Of a DNA stretch of 64,000 bases, positions 17,579-26,638 are shown piece by piece. This DNA comes from Lentzea albidocapillata. GTDB taxonomy: Bacteria > Actinomycetota > Actinomycetes > Mycobacteriales > Pseudonocardiaceae. The notes under the pieces were generated by a model. That model was not told the DNA's origin. It saw nothing but the letters and a program-made list of their open reading frames with translations, and searched no databases. The stretch is taken from assembly GCF_000719115.1 (NCBI RefSeq), contig NZ_JOEA01000008.1, forward strand, positions 1 to 64,000, written 5' to 3'. Within the stretch, counting starts at the first letter, position 1. Each line of letters begins with the position of its first letter. A program made the position numbers and the translations under genes.

Positions 17579-18030
17579 GGTTGCGCTCCCACGGATCGAA
17601 GTCGCCCACGCGGTCCTCGTCGCGGTAGAGGCTGATGAGCAGGGCAGGCCACGGTCGACCGGCCATCGCGGGTGACGGCCAGCACGCCGATGACGATCAG
17701 CACCGCACCGGCGACGCCCAGCCAGTCGATAATGCCCGAGGTGCCCGGCCTCAGACTGAAGAAGTGCACCTGCGACTCGACCGACGCGACCAGTACACCG
17801 GCGCTGCCCAGGACGAGCAGCCACTGCCTGTGTCTCGTGAGACACACGCCGGCGATCACCGCCAGCGCCGGGAGGCCGAGCGTCGCGACGGAGTACTTGC
17901 TGACGCCGAAATGCGCGCCGCGCTTCGACAGCAGGGCATAGTCGCTGACGTTGAAAAGAGCGAGGAGCACCAGCGCCACCGGGCCCCAGAGCCATGCGAA
18001 CTCGCGGCGACTGTTCTGCACGGCGCGCAA
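17464..18030 (-). CDS. Putative four-helix membrane protein (3' end uncertain)
   Basis: The ORF has 188 residues. The first 125 form four membrane helices: VALVLLALFNVSDYALL, LGLPALAVIAGVCLT, LLVLGSAGVLVASV and AGAVLIVIGVLAVT. The Arg/Pro-rich tail after residue 125 overlaps the reading frame of the PIN toxin and its presumed antitoxin, so the real end of this gene is doubtful. The membrane protein may have been fused to, or have eaten into, the antitoxin gene by deletion. No family was recognised. Confidence 0.4.
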   Translation of the reverse strand: MRAVQNSRREFAWLWGPVALVLLALFNVSDYALLSKRGAHFGVSKYSVATLGLPALAVIAGVCLTRHRQWLLVLGSAGVLVASVESQVHFFSLRPGTSGIIDWLGVAGAVLIVIGVLAVTRDGRSTVACPAHQPLPRRGPRGRLRSVGAQPWLNVPNPGCSTRAPTSTSVFWTRPNCRRYLNSPRHDG

Positions 18031-18069
18031 ACCAGCGCGGCGGACGGCTCGGCCGTCGTGGTTTCGGCG

Positions 18070-18663
18070 TCAGTCGACCACGTCGAGCAGGTCCAGATAT
18101 CCGGTGGTCGTGCGCCACAGGGCGTCGGAGTACGGCGTGAGCTTGCCAGGGCTCCAGCGGTGGTCGGTGTAGGCCTGGTTCTCGCGCCGCAACGCCCTCA
18201 GGCTCACCGCGAACTCGTCCTCGACGCGCTGCCGCAGGTCCTCCGCCGACGGCGCGGCCAGGCGCACGAGCTCACCCGTGCCGTCGCTGACCGCGACGAG
18301 CGCTTCCTCGTTGATGCCGTCCGCCGCGCTCCAGACCAGCGCGGGCCGTTCGATGCGGTGGTTCCACACCGGAGCGTCCTTCGATCGCCACCGCGCCTCG
18401 AACGGGTTGCGCGACAGCCGCGTCGAGTTCGCCCAGTGCTCGGCCCCGACCGGTTCGCTCATCCACGGCACCTCCTCGACCGGCAGGTCCGTGACCAGCG
18501 CGACCTCGATGGCGTCGACATCCCGGGGGACGTCGAGCAGCTCGCCGAACACCCACACCTCGACCACCTGGAATCGGGAGAACGAGGCCGGCAGCTCGCC
18601 GCACTTCTCGGCGAGTTCGGCCAGGTGGTGCACAGCGCGAGTCCATTTCACGAGGTGGATCAT
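18070..18663 (-). CDS. Conserved hypothetical protein (DUF7711-like)
   Basis: The protein has 197 residues from ATG 18663. It begins [20 protein letters not shown] and contains [19 protein letters not shown] and a C-terminal [19 protein letters not shown]. It looks like an actinobacterial protein of unknown function with a nucleotidyltransferase-like sheet of acidic residues; the family name is from memory and uncertain. Its start codon overlaps the divergent amidase start by two bases. A longer in-frame extension to 19119 is rejected because it runs antisense through the amidase. Confidence 0.6.
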   Translation of the reverse strand: MIHLVKWTRAVHHLAELAEKCGELPASFSRFQVVEVWVFGELLDVPRDVDAIEVALVTDLPVEEVPWMSEPVGAEHWANSTRLSRNPFEARWRSKDAPVWNHRIERPALVWSAADGINEEALVAVSDGTGELVRLAAPSAEDLRQRVEDEFAVSLRALRRENQAYTDHRWSPGKLTPYSDALWRTTTGYLDLLDVVD

Positions 18664-19624
18664 GCCTGACCGCGTGGCCGAGGCGATGGCACGGCTGGCT
18701 TCGATGGAACCCACGCTGTGTGCGTTCCACGAGGTCTTCCGCACACCCTCTCTTGAGGTCGACCCTTCGCTGCCGTTCGCGGGCATGCCCATCGCGGTGA
18801 AGCGAGGCGAACGCCGAAGCCACCGGGAAGCGTTGGTCGCCATGGGTTGCGTACCGATCGGCCTGACCACCACGCCCGATGGCAGCACCCCGTGGCAGAC
18901 GTGGGGCCGCAACTCTCGCGGCCTCACACGCAACCCGTGGAACCTGAACCGCACACCGGGCGGTTCATCAGCGGGTTCGGCCGTCGCGGTGGCGTCCGGC
19001 ATCGTGCCGCTGGCCACCGGCGTGGACGGCGCGGGCTCGATCCGCATCCCGGCCGCGTGGTGCGGCGTCCTCGGCCTGAAGACGACCTCGGCCGAACGGG
19101 CGGCGGTCGGCGTCTTCACCCGCGACCCGTCCCTGCTCGCGACCTACCTCGGCATCACCGAGGTCAGCTCGCCCTCTGCCGTCTGGTCCACGGACCTGGG
19201 CTTCGCCGCGGTCGACGACGAACAGGCGTCGATCGCCCGGCGTGCGGCCGCCGCCCTGCGCCCGCGCGCTGTCTCGCTGTCGCTCAAGGACCCCGCCTCC
19301 GACTGGTTCGCGGACCGCTGCGGCCCGAATCCGGCGCTGGACTCGTTGTTCGAGACCACGGACCTGCTGCTCACGCCGACCACCCCCGGCCCACCGCATG
19401 GGCACGACGGCCCGGGTCCGCGCATCAACACGGCGCTGACGTGGGCGTTCAACCTCAGCGGCCATCCGGCGATCAGCATCCCGGCCGGGTTCGACTCGTG
19501 CGGCCTGCCGGTCGGGCTGCAGGCCGTGGCGCGGCATGGCCGGGAAGCGGACCTGGTCGCCGCCGCCCGCGCCGTTCTGCAGAACCGCCCGATCGAGTTC
19601 TTTGGCCCCAATTCACCTCGCTGA
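18662..19624 (+). CDS. Amidase signature family protein (short form)
   Basis: The protein has 320 residues and begins [20 protein letters not shown]. The Ser-cisSer-Lys triad is intact: Lys in [10 protein letters not shown], cis-Ser in [16 protein letters not shown], and Ser in [14 protein letters not shown]. It ends with the usual [20 protein letters not shown] segment. Typical members have about 450 residues; the middle region is shortened here. It hydrolyses an amide, substrate unknown. GAGGTGG five bases before ATG 18662 serves as ribosome binding site and lies inside the divergent gene. Confidence 0.8.
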   Translation: MPDRVAEAMARLASMEPTLCAFHEVFRTPSLEVDPSLPFAGMPIAVKRGERRSHREALVAMGCVPIGLTTTPDGSTPWQTWGRNSRGLTRNPWNLNRTPGGSSAGSAVAVASGIVPLATGVDGAGSIRIPAAWCGVLGLKTTSAERAAVGVFTRDPSLLATYLGITEVSSPSAVWSTDLGFAAVDDEQASIARRAAAALRPRAVSLSLKDPASDWFADRCGPNPALDSLFETTDLLLTPTTPGPPHGHDGPGPRINTALTWAFNLSGHPAISIPAGFDSCGLPVGLQAVARHGREADLVAAARAVLQNRPIEFFGPNSPR

Positions 19625-19738
19625 TCACGGCCCATGCGGTGTCCTCGTCACCCGAAGGAGGCCACGGGCGAGCTGGCTGCCGCACTAGACCGTCACGGCA
19701 CGATGTCGAGAAACGGCGAGAGGCTGCGACACAGGGCT

Positions 19739-20116
19739 ATGGACACACGTGTTGACGACTACATCGCCGGGCTGCCGGACTGGCAGCAGGACATCTGCCG
19801 CGAGGTGCGCAGGCTCGTGCACGAGGCCGACCCGGACGTCGAGGAGACGATCAAGTTCACGAACCGGCCCTACTTCGTGCTGGACGGCAACGTGTGCGCG
19901 TTGCTCGGCACCAAGGACCACGTGAACGTGATGCTCTACGACAAGGCGATCGTGCCGGACCCGCACAACATCATCACGAGCGGCCACGGCAACAAGACCG
20001 CGCGCATGATCTCCGTGTATCGAGACCAGCCGATCAACGCGCCGGCGCTCGTCGAGATGTTCCGCCACATCATCGCCAACAACCGTCAGCGCAAAGGTGT
20101 CGGACCGCGTCGGTAG
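19739..20116 (+). CDS. DUF1801 family protein
   Basis: The protein has 125 residues. The pattern [20 protein letters not shown], then [20 protein letters not shown] and [17 protein letters not shown] matches the YdhG/DUF1801 fold (also in frataxin-like iron proteins). Function unknown. The ATG at 19739 was chosen over an upstream ATG at 19634 because homology begins there. RNase HI follows 11 bases downstream. Confidence 0.75.
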   Translation: MDTRVDDYIAGLPDWQQDICREVRRLVHEADPDVEETIKFTNRPYFVLDGNVCALLGTKDHVNVMLYDKAIVPDPHNIITSGHGNKTARMISVYRDQPINAPALVEMFRHIIANNRQRKGVGPRR

Positions 20117-20127
20117 CCTCATGCCGC

Positions 20128-20823
20128 ATGGAGGTCGAGATCTACACCGACGGTGCGTGCAGTCCCAATCCCGGACCGGGTGGCTGGGGTGCCGTGCTGC
20201 GTTACGGCGCGCACGAGAAGGACATGTACGGCGGTGACATCGGCCCGACGACGAACAACCGCATGGAACTGATGGCGCCCATCATGGCGTTGGAGAGCCT
20301 CACCCGCGCGTCCACCGTGAACCTGTACACGGACAGCACCTATGTCCGAAACGGCATCACGTCGTGGGTACACGGCTGGAAGTTGAACGGCTGGCTCACG
20401 AAGGCCCGTGAGCCGGTCAAGAACTCCGATCTGTGGCGCCGCCTGGAGGAAGCCGCCGATCGGCACGAGGTCGAGTGGCACTGGGTCAAGGGCCACGCGG
20501 GTCACCCGGAGAACGAGCGCGCCGACCGTCTCGCCGTGCGCGGTGTCGAAGAGGTGACGGGGCGTGAAGTCAAGCAGCCCCAGGCGAAGCCGAAGAAAGC
20601 CGCGAAGCCCAAGCAGCCGCGCGAACTGAGCGGCGAACCGTGCGGCGCGCCCACGAAGAAGGGCACGCCCTGCCCGATCACGGCGGGCTCGAACGGCCTG
20701 TGCCACATCCACGACCCGGCGTTGCAGTGCGGTGCCACCACGAAGAAGGGCACGCCCTGCTCCATCGCCACCGGTGGCGGGCGGTGCGAGCACCACCAGA
20801 ACGCGCTCGAACTGTTCGGGTGA
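20128..20823 (+). CDS. rnhA: Ribonuclease HI with C-terminal Cys/His repeats
   Basis: The protein has 231 residues. Residues 1-140 are RNase HI, with catalytic residues in [40 protein letters not shown] and [14 protein letters not shown] Lys/Pro linker follows, then two copies of a Cys/His motif, [11 protein letters not shown] ending LCHIHDP and [11 protein letters not shown] ending RCEHHQ. The first domain removes RNA from RNA/DNA hybrids. The tail may bind zinc and nucleic acid; its role is inferred only from the cysteine spacing. Confidence 0.85.
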   Translation: MEVEIYTDGACSPNPGPGGWGAVLRYGAHEKDMYGGDIGPTTNNRMELMAPIMALESLTRASTVNLYTDSTYVRNGITSWVHGWKLNGWLTKAREPVKNSDLWRRLEEAADRHEVEWHWVKGHAGHPENERADRLAVRGVEEVTGREVKQPQAKPKKAAKPKQPRELSGEPCGAPTKKGTPCPITAGSNGLCHIHDPALQCGATTKKGTPCSIATGGGRCEHHQNALELFG

Positions 20824-20850
20824 GCGCTCGCAGACGTCCCTCCCGCAGGC

Positions 20851-22038
20851 TCACAGCAGCACCTTCGCCAGGCGCGCCATACCCTCCCCGATCTCCTCCA
20901 CCGTGTTGGCCGTGAACGACAGCCGCAACGTGGCGTGGTCCGGCGTCGTCGCGAAGAAGGCCGCACCGGGCACGAAGGCGACATCGTGCTGCAGGGCGTC
21001 CTTCAGCAGCACGGCGCTGTCCGCGTCGCCGGGTAGCCGCAGCCACACGAACATGCCGCCGTCCGGGTCGCTCCACGTAGTGCCGGCGGGCATGGTCGCG
21101 GGCAGTGCGGCGAGCATCGCGTCGCGGCGGGCGCCGTACTCGGCGCACAGGCGGGAGATGTGGGCGTCGAGGTCGTTGTTCGCCAGGTAGACCGCGGCGG
21201 CGGCCTGGTCCACTGTGGACGTGTGCAGGTCGGCGGCCTGCTTCACGATCGTCAAGGTGCGCAACAGGTCGGCGGGGGCTCTCAGCCAGCCGAGGCGCAT
21301 GCCGGGGGCGCCGATCTTCGAGAAGCTGCCCAGGTAGATGGTCCTGTCGCTCATCGACGCGAGCGGGGGCACGGCGGAGCCGCGGTAGCGGAGTTCGCCG
21401 TACGGGTCGTCCTCCACGATCCACAGGTCATGGGCCGCGGCGATCTCCGCGATCTCCGCCCGGCGCGCGGCGGAGAGGGTGCGGCCGGTCGGGTTCCCGA
21501 ACGTCGGCACCAGGTAGAGCAGTCCTGGGTTCTCGGCGGCGACGACGGACCGCAGCGACGAGGGAACCAGTCCGTCGGCGTCGCTCGCGACGGGCACGAT
21601 CCGGGCACCGGTCATCTGGAAGCACTGCAGCGCCGCCAGGTACGTCGGTTCCTCGACCGCCACGACGGCGCCCGGCCCGAGCATCGCGGTGGCCACGAGC
21701 GCGAGCGCCTGCTGCGAGCCGGTCGTGATCAGGACGTCCGAAGTAGGCAGTCCACGACCGGTCAGGCGCGCCGAGACCAGGTCGCGCAGCGCCGGATCTC
21801 CTTCTGTGGGGGCGTATTGCAGGACGGCGCGATCTCGCAGGGCGAGGTCGTAGGCGGCGCGCACACCGTCCAGGTCGAACAGTTCGGGGGCGGGCAGCCC
21901 GCCGGCGAACGAGATGACCTCGGGGCGGGAGGTCAGCGCGAGCAGGTCGCGCACCGGGGAACTGGCCACGGAGAGGGTGCGGTGCATGAACTTCACGTTA
22001 ATCGGCGCCTCTTGGTTCCGGACGCCCATTTTGGCCAT
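20851..22038 (-). CDS. PLP-dependent aminotransferase (class I/II)
   Basis: The protein has 395 residues. The PLP lysine lies in YLGSFSKIGAPGMRLGW, with EEPTYLAALQCFQM, LVPTFGNPTG and EDDPYGELRYRG upstream, as in the LysN/2-aminoadipate aminotransferase and MocR-domain family, without the DNA-binding domain. It transfers amino groups to a 2-oxo acid; the substrate is not deducible. The start may lie at MHRTLSVASS, 14 residues further in. It is divergent from an ArsR gene with a palindrome between. Confidence 0.85.
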   Translation of the reverse strand: MAKMGVRNQEAPINVKFMHRTLSVASSPVRDLLALTSRPEVISFAGGLPAPELFDLDGVRAAYDLALRDRAVLQYAPTEGDPALRDLVSARLTGRGLPTSDVLITTGSQQALALVATAMLGPGAVVAVEEPTYLAALQCFQMTGARIVPVASDADGLVPSSLRSVVAAENPGLLYLVPTFGNPTGRTLSAARRAEIAEIAAAHDLWIVEDDPYGELRYRGSAVPPLASMSDRTIYLGSFSKIGAPGMRLGWLRAPADLLRTLTIVKQAADLHTSTVDQAAAAVYLANNDLDAHISRLCAEYGARRDAMLAALPATMPAGTTWSDPDGGMFVWLRLPGDADSAVLLKDALQHDVAFVPGAAFFATTPDHATLRLSFTANTVEEIGEGMARLAKVLL

Positions 22039-22062
22039 CCGCCTCGCGGGCTGAGTGGCGCT

Positions 22063-22082
22063 TATATGCCGATCGGGCTATA
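22063..22082. promoter_or_regulatory. Palindromic site, likely ArsR operator
   Basis: TATATGCCGA and TCGGGCTATA form a 20-base near-palindrome (8 of 10 pairs) in the 52-base gap between the aminotransferase and ArsR genes, overlapping the likely -10 region. It fits autoregulation by the ArsR protein. Confidence 0.5.
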
Positions 22083-22090
22083 TTTCTGGA

Positions 22091-22402
22091 ATGGCATCTA
22101 CATTCGCCGTGCTGGCGGATCCGAGTCGCCGGGAGATCCTCGACCTGCTGCGGGAACGCGAGCGGCCGGTCGGCGACCTCGTCGACCGGCTGACACTCGC
22201 CCAGCCGACCGTCTCGAAACACCTCAGGGTGTTGCGCGAGGCCGGTCTCGTCGAGGTGCGCACCGACGCCCAGAAGCGCTGGTACCGGGTCTCGCCGGGG
22301 CCGCTGGCGGAGATCGACGCCTGGCTCGCGCCGTACCGGCGGATGTGGGAGAAGAGCCTCGACGCGCTGGAACGCCGACTCGACGAGATCGAAGGGGACT
22401 GA
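22091..22402 (+). CDS. ArsR-family transcriptional regulator
   Basis: The protein has 103 residues. It begins MASTFAVLADPSRREILDLL, has the recognition helix AQPTVSKHLRVLREAGLVEV and the wing DAQKRWYRVS. There are no metal-binding cysteines, so it is of the subgroup paired with SRPBCC proteins. The following SRPBCC gene starts three bases after its stop, so the two form an operon. Binding probably occurs at the palindrome just upstream. Confidence 0.9.
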   Translation: MASTFAVLADPSRREILDLLRERERPVGDLVDRLTLAQPTVSKHLRVLREAGLVEVRTDAQKRWYRVSPGPLAEIDAWLAPYRRMWEKSLDALERRLDEIEGD

Positions 22403-22404
22403 CC

Positions 22405-23286
22405 GTGGACGCCGAACTGCGGATGATCGAGGGCAAGCCCGTGCTGCGCTTCGAGCGCACACTGCGGCACTCGCCGGAGAAGGTCTGGCGGGTCGTCACC
22501 GATCCGGCCGAGATGAAGCACTGGTTCCCGGCCGAGGTCGAGATCGACGGCAGGAGGATGCGCTTCACGTTCCCGGACGAGGCGCCGGTGGACTCCGACG
22601 GCGGCGAGGGCGAACTGCTGGAGTCCGACCCGCCGAAGGTCTTCGCCTTCCGCTGGCTCACCGACGTGCTGCGCTTCGAGATCCTGCCGCGCGAGGCCGG
22701 CTGCCTGCTGGTCTTCACGGCGGTCGTCACGAACAGGCTGTCGGTGGGCCGCGACGCACCAGGCTGGGCCACCTGCCTCGACGCCCTGGTCGCGCACGCC
22801 GACGGCACGGAGTTCGAGCCGCCCGCGGAGTGGCTGTCGCGCATCGAGCACTACGTCAGGCACTTCGGCCTCGACGAGGGCACCGACGAACCGCAAGGCG
22901 TGCGCTTCGAACGCGATCTGGTGTGGACGCCGCTGGACGAGGTCTGGAAGCTCCTCACCGAGGACACGGAGAACGGCGTACCGGTCCGCTCCGCGCATCC
23001 CGGCATCACGCCGGGCGAGGTCACGAGGTCCGAGGCGCCGCGCCTGCTGGAGTACGAGTGGCTGCAGGACGGCGAGCCGAAGGGCAAGGTGCGCTGGGAG
23101 TTCGAGCACGTACCGCTGCAGGGCACCACGGTCACGCTCGTCCAGGAGAACGCCCACGGCCCCGCAGTGCTCGCGGCCTGGCACGTGCACCTCGAACTGT
23201 TCTTCGCGGCCACGCAGGGCGAGATCCGCTGCCCGTGGCCCGTGGACCGGGAGGAGGAACTGGCCCGGCGCTACGCCGGGCGCTGA
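22405..23286 (+). CDS. Double SRPBCC (AHSA1-like) domain protein
   Basis: The protein has 293 residues with a GTG start three bases after the ArsR stop. Two START-like domains are visible: residues 12-135 (FERTLRHSPEKVWRVVTDPA, then HWFPAEVEI) and residues 165-290 (VRFERDLVWTPLDEVWKLLT). These form hydrophobic cavities for small molecules and commonly partner with ArsR regulators. The two domains share little sequence. Ligand unknown. Confidence 0.85.
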   Translation: MDAELRMIEGKPVLRFERTLRHSPEKVWRVVTDPAEMKHWFPAEVEIDGRRMRFTFPDEAPVDSDGGEGELLESDPPKVFAFRWLTDVLRFEILPREAGCLLVFTAVVTNRLSVGRDAPGWATCLDALVAHADGTEFEPPAEWLSRIEHYVRHFGLDEGTDEPQGVRFERDLVWTPLDEVWKLLTEDTENGVPVRSAHPGITPGEVTRSEAPRLLEYEWLQDGEPKGKVRWEFEHVPLQGTTVTLVQENAHGPAVLAAWHVHLELFFAATQGEIRCPWPVDREEELARRYAGR

Positions 23287-23299
23287 CCGGACATCACGA

Positions 23300-23333
23300 G
23301 CGCGGCCGTTCCCGAACCGAGGTCCGGCCGCGC
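23300..23333. terminator. Bidirectional hairpin terminator
   Basis: Arms GCGCGGCCG and CGGCCGCGC (9 bp, perfect) flank a 16-base spacer between two convergent genes that end at 23286 and 23342. No T-tract; the position favours a terminator. Confidence 0.6.
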
Positions 23334-23341
23334 CGAGGACC

Positions 23342-24934
23342 TCAGTCGTGCTGCACGCGGTCAATGAGACACACCCAGTCCGGCGCGCTTCGCCGGACGA
23401 GCCGTCTCGGTGTCCTCAACTCGTGTTCCAGCACCGCGCGCCGCCGATCTCCCGGATTCGGCGCGAGTTCCTCGAGCCGGTCGAGGTCGGCTGCGGTGAG
23501 ACGGACGTCGGTCACCTTCGAGGCGTCGTACCTCGCGATCTTCCACCAGCAGGTGTCCGCGGCGCGCTCGCAGCCGAGTCTCCGGTACGACTCCTCCGCG
23601 GCGACCAGGTCGCGCAGCGCCGCGGCCTTCTCCCTGGTGGCGAGCAGGAGGTCGGCTCGTACCTGCCGGGACTTGGCCACCACCTCGGGGAAGTCCGCGG
23701 TGGCGATGACGGCCGTGACCAGTTCCTTGCCGTCGTTGTACTTCTTGTCGGCGAGGCACAGCCGCGCCTGCAGCACCGCGAGCCAGTGATAGGGCTCCGT
23801 TCCCGGTGTCAGCACCGTCTCGGCCGCGTGCGCCCGCCGGACCGCTGCCGCGAGCTCATCGGGACACCCCGTCGACTCGTGCCGAAGCAGTTGCAGTTCC
23901 GCGTGCAGCGAGGCGCACACCCCGAGCTCCTCGCTGGTCGGACCGCCGATCGAGCAGAACAGCTCCTTCGCGATCATCAACAGGTGCTCGCCCTTGCCGA
24001 GGTAGTACTCGCGGTCGTACCCGACCGCCTCGGCGGCGAGATGCAGGAAGACCCTCGCCTCGGCACGCTTCCCCCTCGCGGCCGTCTTCAGATCGCGGAC
24101 CTTCTCCGCGATGTGCGTGCCGTCTTGTGCCATCAGGGTCGCCTCGCTGAAACGGTGCTCACGCAGCAGATGCCACGCCCGCCCCGCGACGAGCACCTTC
24201 GCCTTCAGCTCTTCCTCCCCCCTCAACGGCGGCCCGGACGCCAACGTCCGCAGGCACACCTCGGACAGGCGCCGAACCAGCCGGACGTCACCGCGGGCCT
24301 TGGCCACGGCCGCGACCGACTCGAACCCTCTGGCCAGTTCGAAGTCACCGGCACCGCGCTCCACCAGCTCCCGCGCCAGCAGGTACGCCTTCTCCGAGGA
24401 CAGCGGCTCTGCCTGCAGACCGCTCAACGTCGCACGGGTGCGGTACACCTCGTCGCTCTCCTGCACAGCGGGCGACGAGCGGCTGCAGCTGCCCTCCTCA
24501 AGTGCTTTGAGACTCCGCACCAGTTCCTCCTCACCGTCGCGAGTGCCCGGATCGAACCGATGAACCACGAGCTGTTGCAGCAAAGCCGGCAGCGAGTTCA
24601 TCTCGATCCCCGGCGGCACGACCACCACCACCGGACACCCGTCCGCCCCGACGTGGTGGTAGAGCTTCTGCCGGATCAGCCCCAGCTCGTAGCGGACACC
24701 CAGGCGTTCCATGAAGTCGTTGGACAACAACGCTTTCAGGTACGACTCCGACACGATGACCACGATGATCCGTTCGCGGACCGCGTTCTCCATCCAGGCC
24801 TGGATGGACATCGGATGAGAGGAGCTCAGATCGGCGTCCCAGAGCACGTCGAAACCGTGCCCCCGCAACACCTCGACCACCGGCGCCGCTATCTGTCCTC
24901 CGTCGCTGCAGCTGTAGCTAGCGAATATGCCCAT
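23342..24934 (-). CDS. SEFIR/TIR-like domain protein with helical C-terminus
   Basis: The protein has 530 residues from ATG 24934; GGGAGG nine bases upstream sets the start. Residues 1-150 resemble SEFIR/TIR domains: MGIFASYSCSDG, LRGHGFDVLWDADLSSS, AVRERIIVVIVSESYLKALL and RLGVRYELGLIRQ. The C-terminal 350 residues are helical hairpins like TPR repeats. Bacterial SEFIR and TIR proteins are often immune effectors or sensors; a TIR NADase glutamate is not assigned. It stands alone, so a complete defence operon is not shown. Confidence 0.65.
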   Translation of the reverse strand: MGIFASYSCSDGGQIAAPVVEVLRGHGFDVLWDADLSSSHPMSIQAWMENAVRERIIVVIVSESYLKALLSNDFMERLGVRYELGLIRQKLYHHVGADGCPVVVVVPPGIEMNSLPALLQQLVVHRFDPGTRDGEEELVRSLKALEEGSCSRSSPAVQESDEVYRTRATLSGLQAEPLSSEKAYLLARELVERGAGDFELARGFESVAAVAKARGDVRLVRRLSEVCLRTLASGPPLRGEEELKAKVLVAGRAWHLLREHRFSEATLMAQDGTHIAEKVRDLKTAARGKRAEARVFLHLAAEAVGYDREYYLGKGEHLLMIAKELFCSIGGPTSEELGVCASLHAELQLLRHESTGCPDELAAAVRRAHAAETVLTPGTEPYHWLAVLQARLCLADKKYNDGKELVTAVIATADFPEVVAKSRQVRADLLLATREKAAALRDLVAAEESYRRLGCERAADTCWWKIARYDASKVTDVRLTAADLDRLEELAPNPGDRRRAVLEHELRTPRRLVRRSAPDWVCLIDRVQHD

Positions 24935-25223
24935 CTCGGCGGCCTCCCCCGTCTCGCGCGCAGGGGACGAGGGGAAGGACGGGATTTCTGGTGCTGCTGC
25001 ACATGGTGCGCCTCCTGGGGACGGGTTCGACGAACAGATCCGGGCTGGATCAGTGCGGCGAGGGCCAATCACCTGAAGGGGACCTGGATGGCGGAACTCA
25101 TCAGGGGTCGAACGTCATACGCTGACGAACGGCGACGTTGCCTCGCCTCATGGGACTTGGGGTCGGTATTGGTTGCCATCGGGCAGGTGGCTGTTCCAGC
25201 AGCCACCCGCCCGGCCACAGCGA

Positions 25224-26078
25224 TCAAACGCCTCCCAGTTCTTCAAGCCGCCGGTCGATCACGTTCGGGGTCTCGCTCGCGGGCAGCGCGAACTTCTCCA
25301 GCTGGTAGAAGTAGTTCAGGTACTCCTTCAGCTCCGGCCCCGCGGTGAGCAGGTTGTCCTTGTACGGCTGCTCGATCAGCAACGCGAAGTCGTCCTCGTT
25401 CTCGGAGAAGTCGAGGATGGAGAACGAACTCTTCATCGCCGGATGGATGCCCTTGGAGAACGGCAGGATCTGGATCGTCACGTGCGGCAGCGCGGCGACC
25501 TCCTTGATCCTCACGAGTTGGCGCCGCAGCACGTCCTCGCTGCCGATCACCCGGTGCAGCACGGCCTCGTCGACGACGATGAAGATCTCGGGACCACCAG
25601 GCTCCAGCACTGCCTGGCGGTGCAGGCGAATCTCGACGCCACGCGCGATGGCGACCTCATCGGGAGCGTTGCCGGCGACCAGCACGCGCGCGTAGTCCGA
25701 GATCTGCAGCAATCCGGGAATGACGTTCAACTGACACTGCCGAAGTCGGATGGCGGACGTCTCCAGCTCCAGGAACCTCGCGAACTGCTCGGTGAAGAAG
25801 CCCTTGTACTTGTCCATCCACGCGGAACGCGACCGCTTGATGGCCCTGGCCAGCCCGACGAGCTCGTCGACTCGCTCCTTGCCCGTCACCCCGTAGTAGA
25901 AGAGCAGGGCCTGGACGTCGGTGACCGAGATCTTGTTCTCGCCCTTCTCGACCCTGATCAGTTTCGAGACCGACCAGTCGAGCGCGTCCGCGACGGCCTG
26001 CTGGGTGAGATCTAGATCGTCCCGCATCTGCCTGAGCTCGTCGAGCAGGCGTTTCTGCAGAACAACGGGACTGTTCAC
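25224..26078 (-). CDS. XRE regulator with DUF5753 (Scr1-like)
   Basis: The protein has 284 residues. The helix-turn-helix lies at residues 12-65 (LTQQAVADALDWSVSKLIRV). The DUF5753 domain follows, with PGLLQISDYARVLVAG, RLHRQAVL and ILPFSKGIHPAM. This is the actinomycete-specific family that pairs with DUF397 proteins, proposed as antitoxin or developmental regulator. A DUF397 gene lies 180 bases upstream on the same strand. An inverted repeat 21 bases upstream of the start is a probable binding site. Confidence 0.9.
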   Translation of the reverse strand: MNSPVVLQKRLLDELRQMRDDLDLTQQAVADALDWSVSKLIRVEKGENKISVTDVQALLFYYGVTGKERVDELVGLARAIKRSRSAWMDKYKGFFTEQFARFLELETSAIRLRQCQLNVIPGLLQISDYARVLVAGNAPDEVAIARGVEIRLHRQAVLEPGGPEIFIVVDEAVLHRVIGSEDVLRRQLVRIKEVAALPHVTIQILPFSKGIHPAMKSSFSILDFSENEDDFALLIEQPYKDNLLTAGPELKEYLNYFYQLEKFALPASETPNVIDRRLEELGGV

Positions 26079-26098
26079 GGCGGTAACACGTCTCCCTT

Positions 26099-26120
26099 CA
26101 TTCTGCGTACTAGCAGAATG
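26099..26120. promoter_or_regulatory. Inverted repeat, probable XRE operator
   Basis: CATTCTGC (26099-26106) and GCAGAATG (26113-26120) form a perfect 8-bp inverted repeat with a 6-base spacer, immediately upstream of the XRE/DUF5753 start at 26078. Confidence 0.55.
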
Positions 26121-26258
26121 GTAGCGCGCATATAGCGCGACATCGTAGTGCTGTCAACCATTTGGCAGACAGCAGAAGGAGACCTATCAGATCAGACGAA
26201 CACGTATGCGTGCCACGCCGCCGGTGATCACGGCTTCACCCGTTGATCGGGTGACGGC

Positions 26259-26438
26259 TCAGTCTTGGGACAAGGCCATCAGAAACACGAGCCAGCTCAC
26301 GAACGGAACCTCGAGTCGTCGGCCGACATCCTTGGAGTCTCTGATCCACACGGTCGCGCCGTTGCTTGCACATTCAAGGCAGTCACCGCCGGTAGCGTTG
26401 CTGTACGAGCTGCGGATCCACCTGAACTCCGAAGCCAT
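26259..26438 (-). CDS. DUF397 family protein
   Basis: The protein has 59 residues. FRWIRSSYSNATGGDCLECA, WIRDSKD and PFVSWLVFLMAL are the DUF397 hallmarks. DUF397 proteins are partners of XRE/DUF5753 regulators. The start ATG 26438 is where homology begins. Here it precedes the XRE gene instead of following it. Confidence 0.85.
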   Translation of the reverse strand: MASEFRWIRSSYSNATGGDCLECASNGATVWIRDSKDVGRRLEVPFVSWLVFLMALSQD

Positions 26439-26638
26439 TCGTCGCTCCCATCGCACGGGGTCCCCGACCGAACCCACAGTCCTCGCCCCGGCCCGCCCGC
26501 GTGCTCAGAATAAATCAGCGAGGACGGTCATCAACACCGCCAGAGGTACGCCGTAGCAAGGGAAAGAGGACACATCAAGGACACCGCGCACACGGAACCG
26601 TTGACATCACTTGGAATCAGCGGATTAGGGTCGGAATC

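Noticed and set aside
18664..19119. N-terminal extension of the minus-strand gene at 18070
   Set aside because: It runs antisense through the conserved amidase catalytic region.
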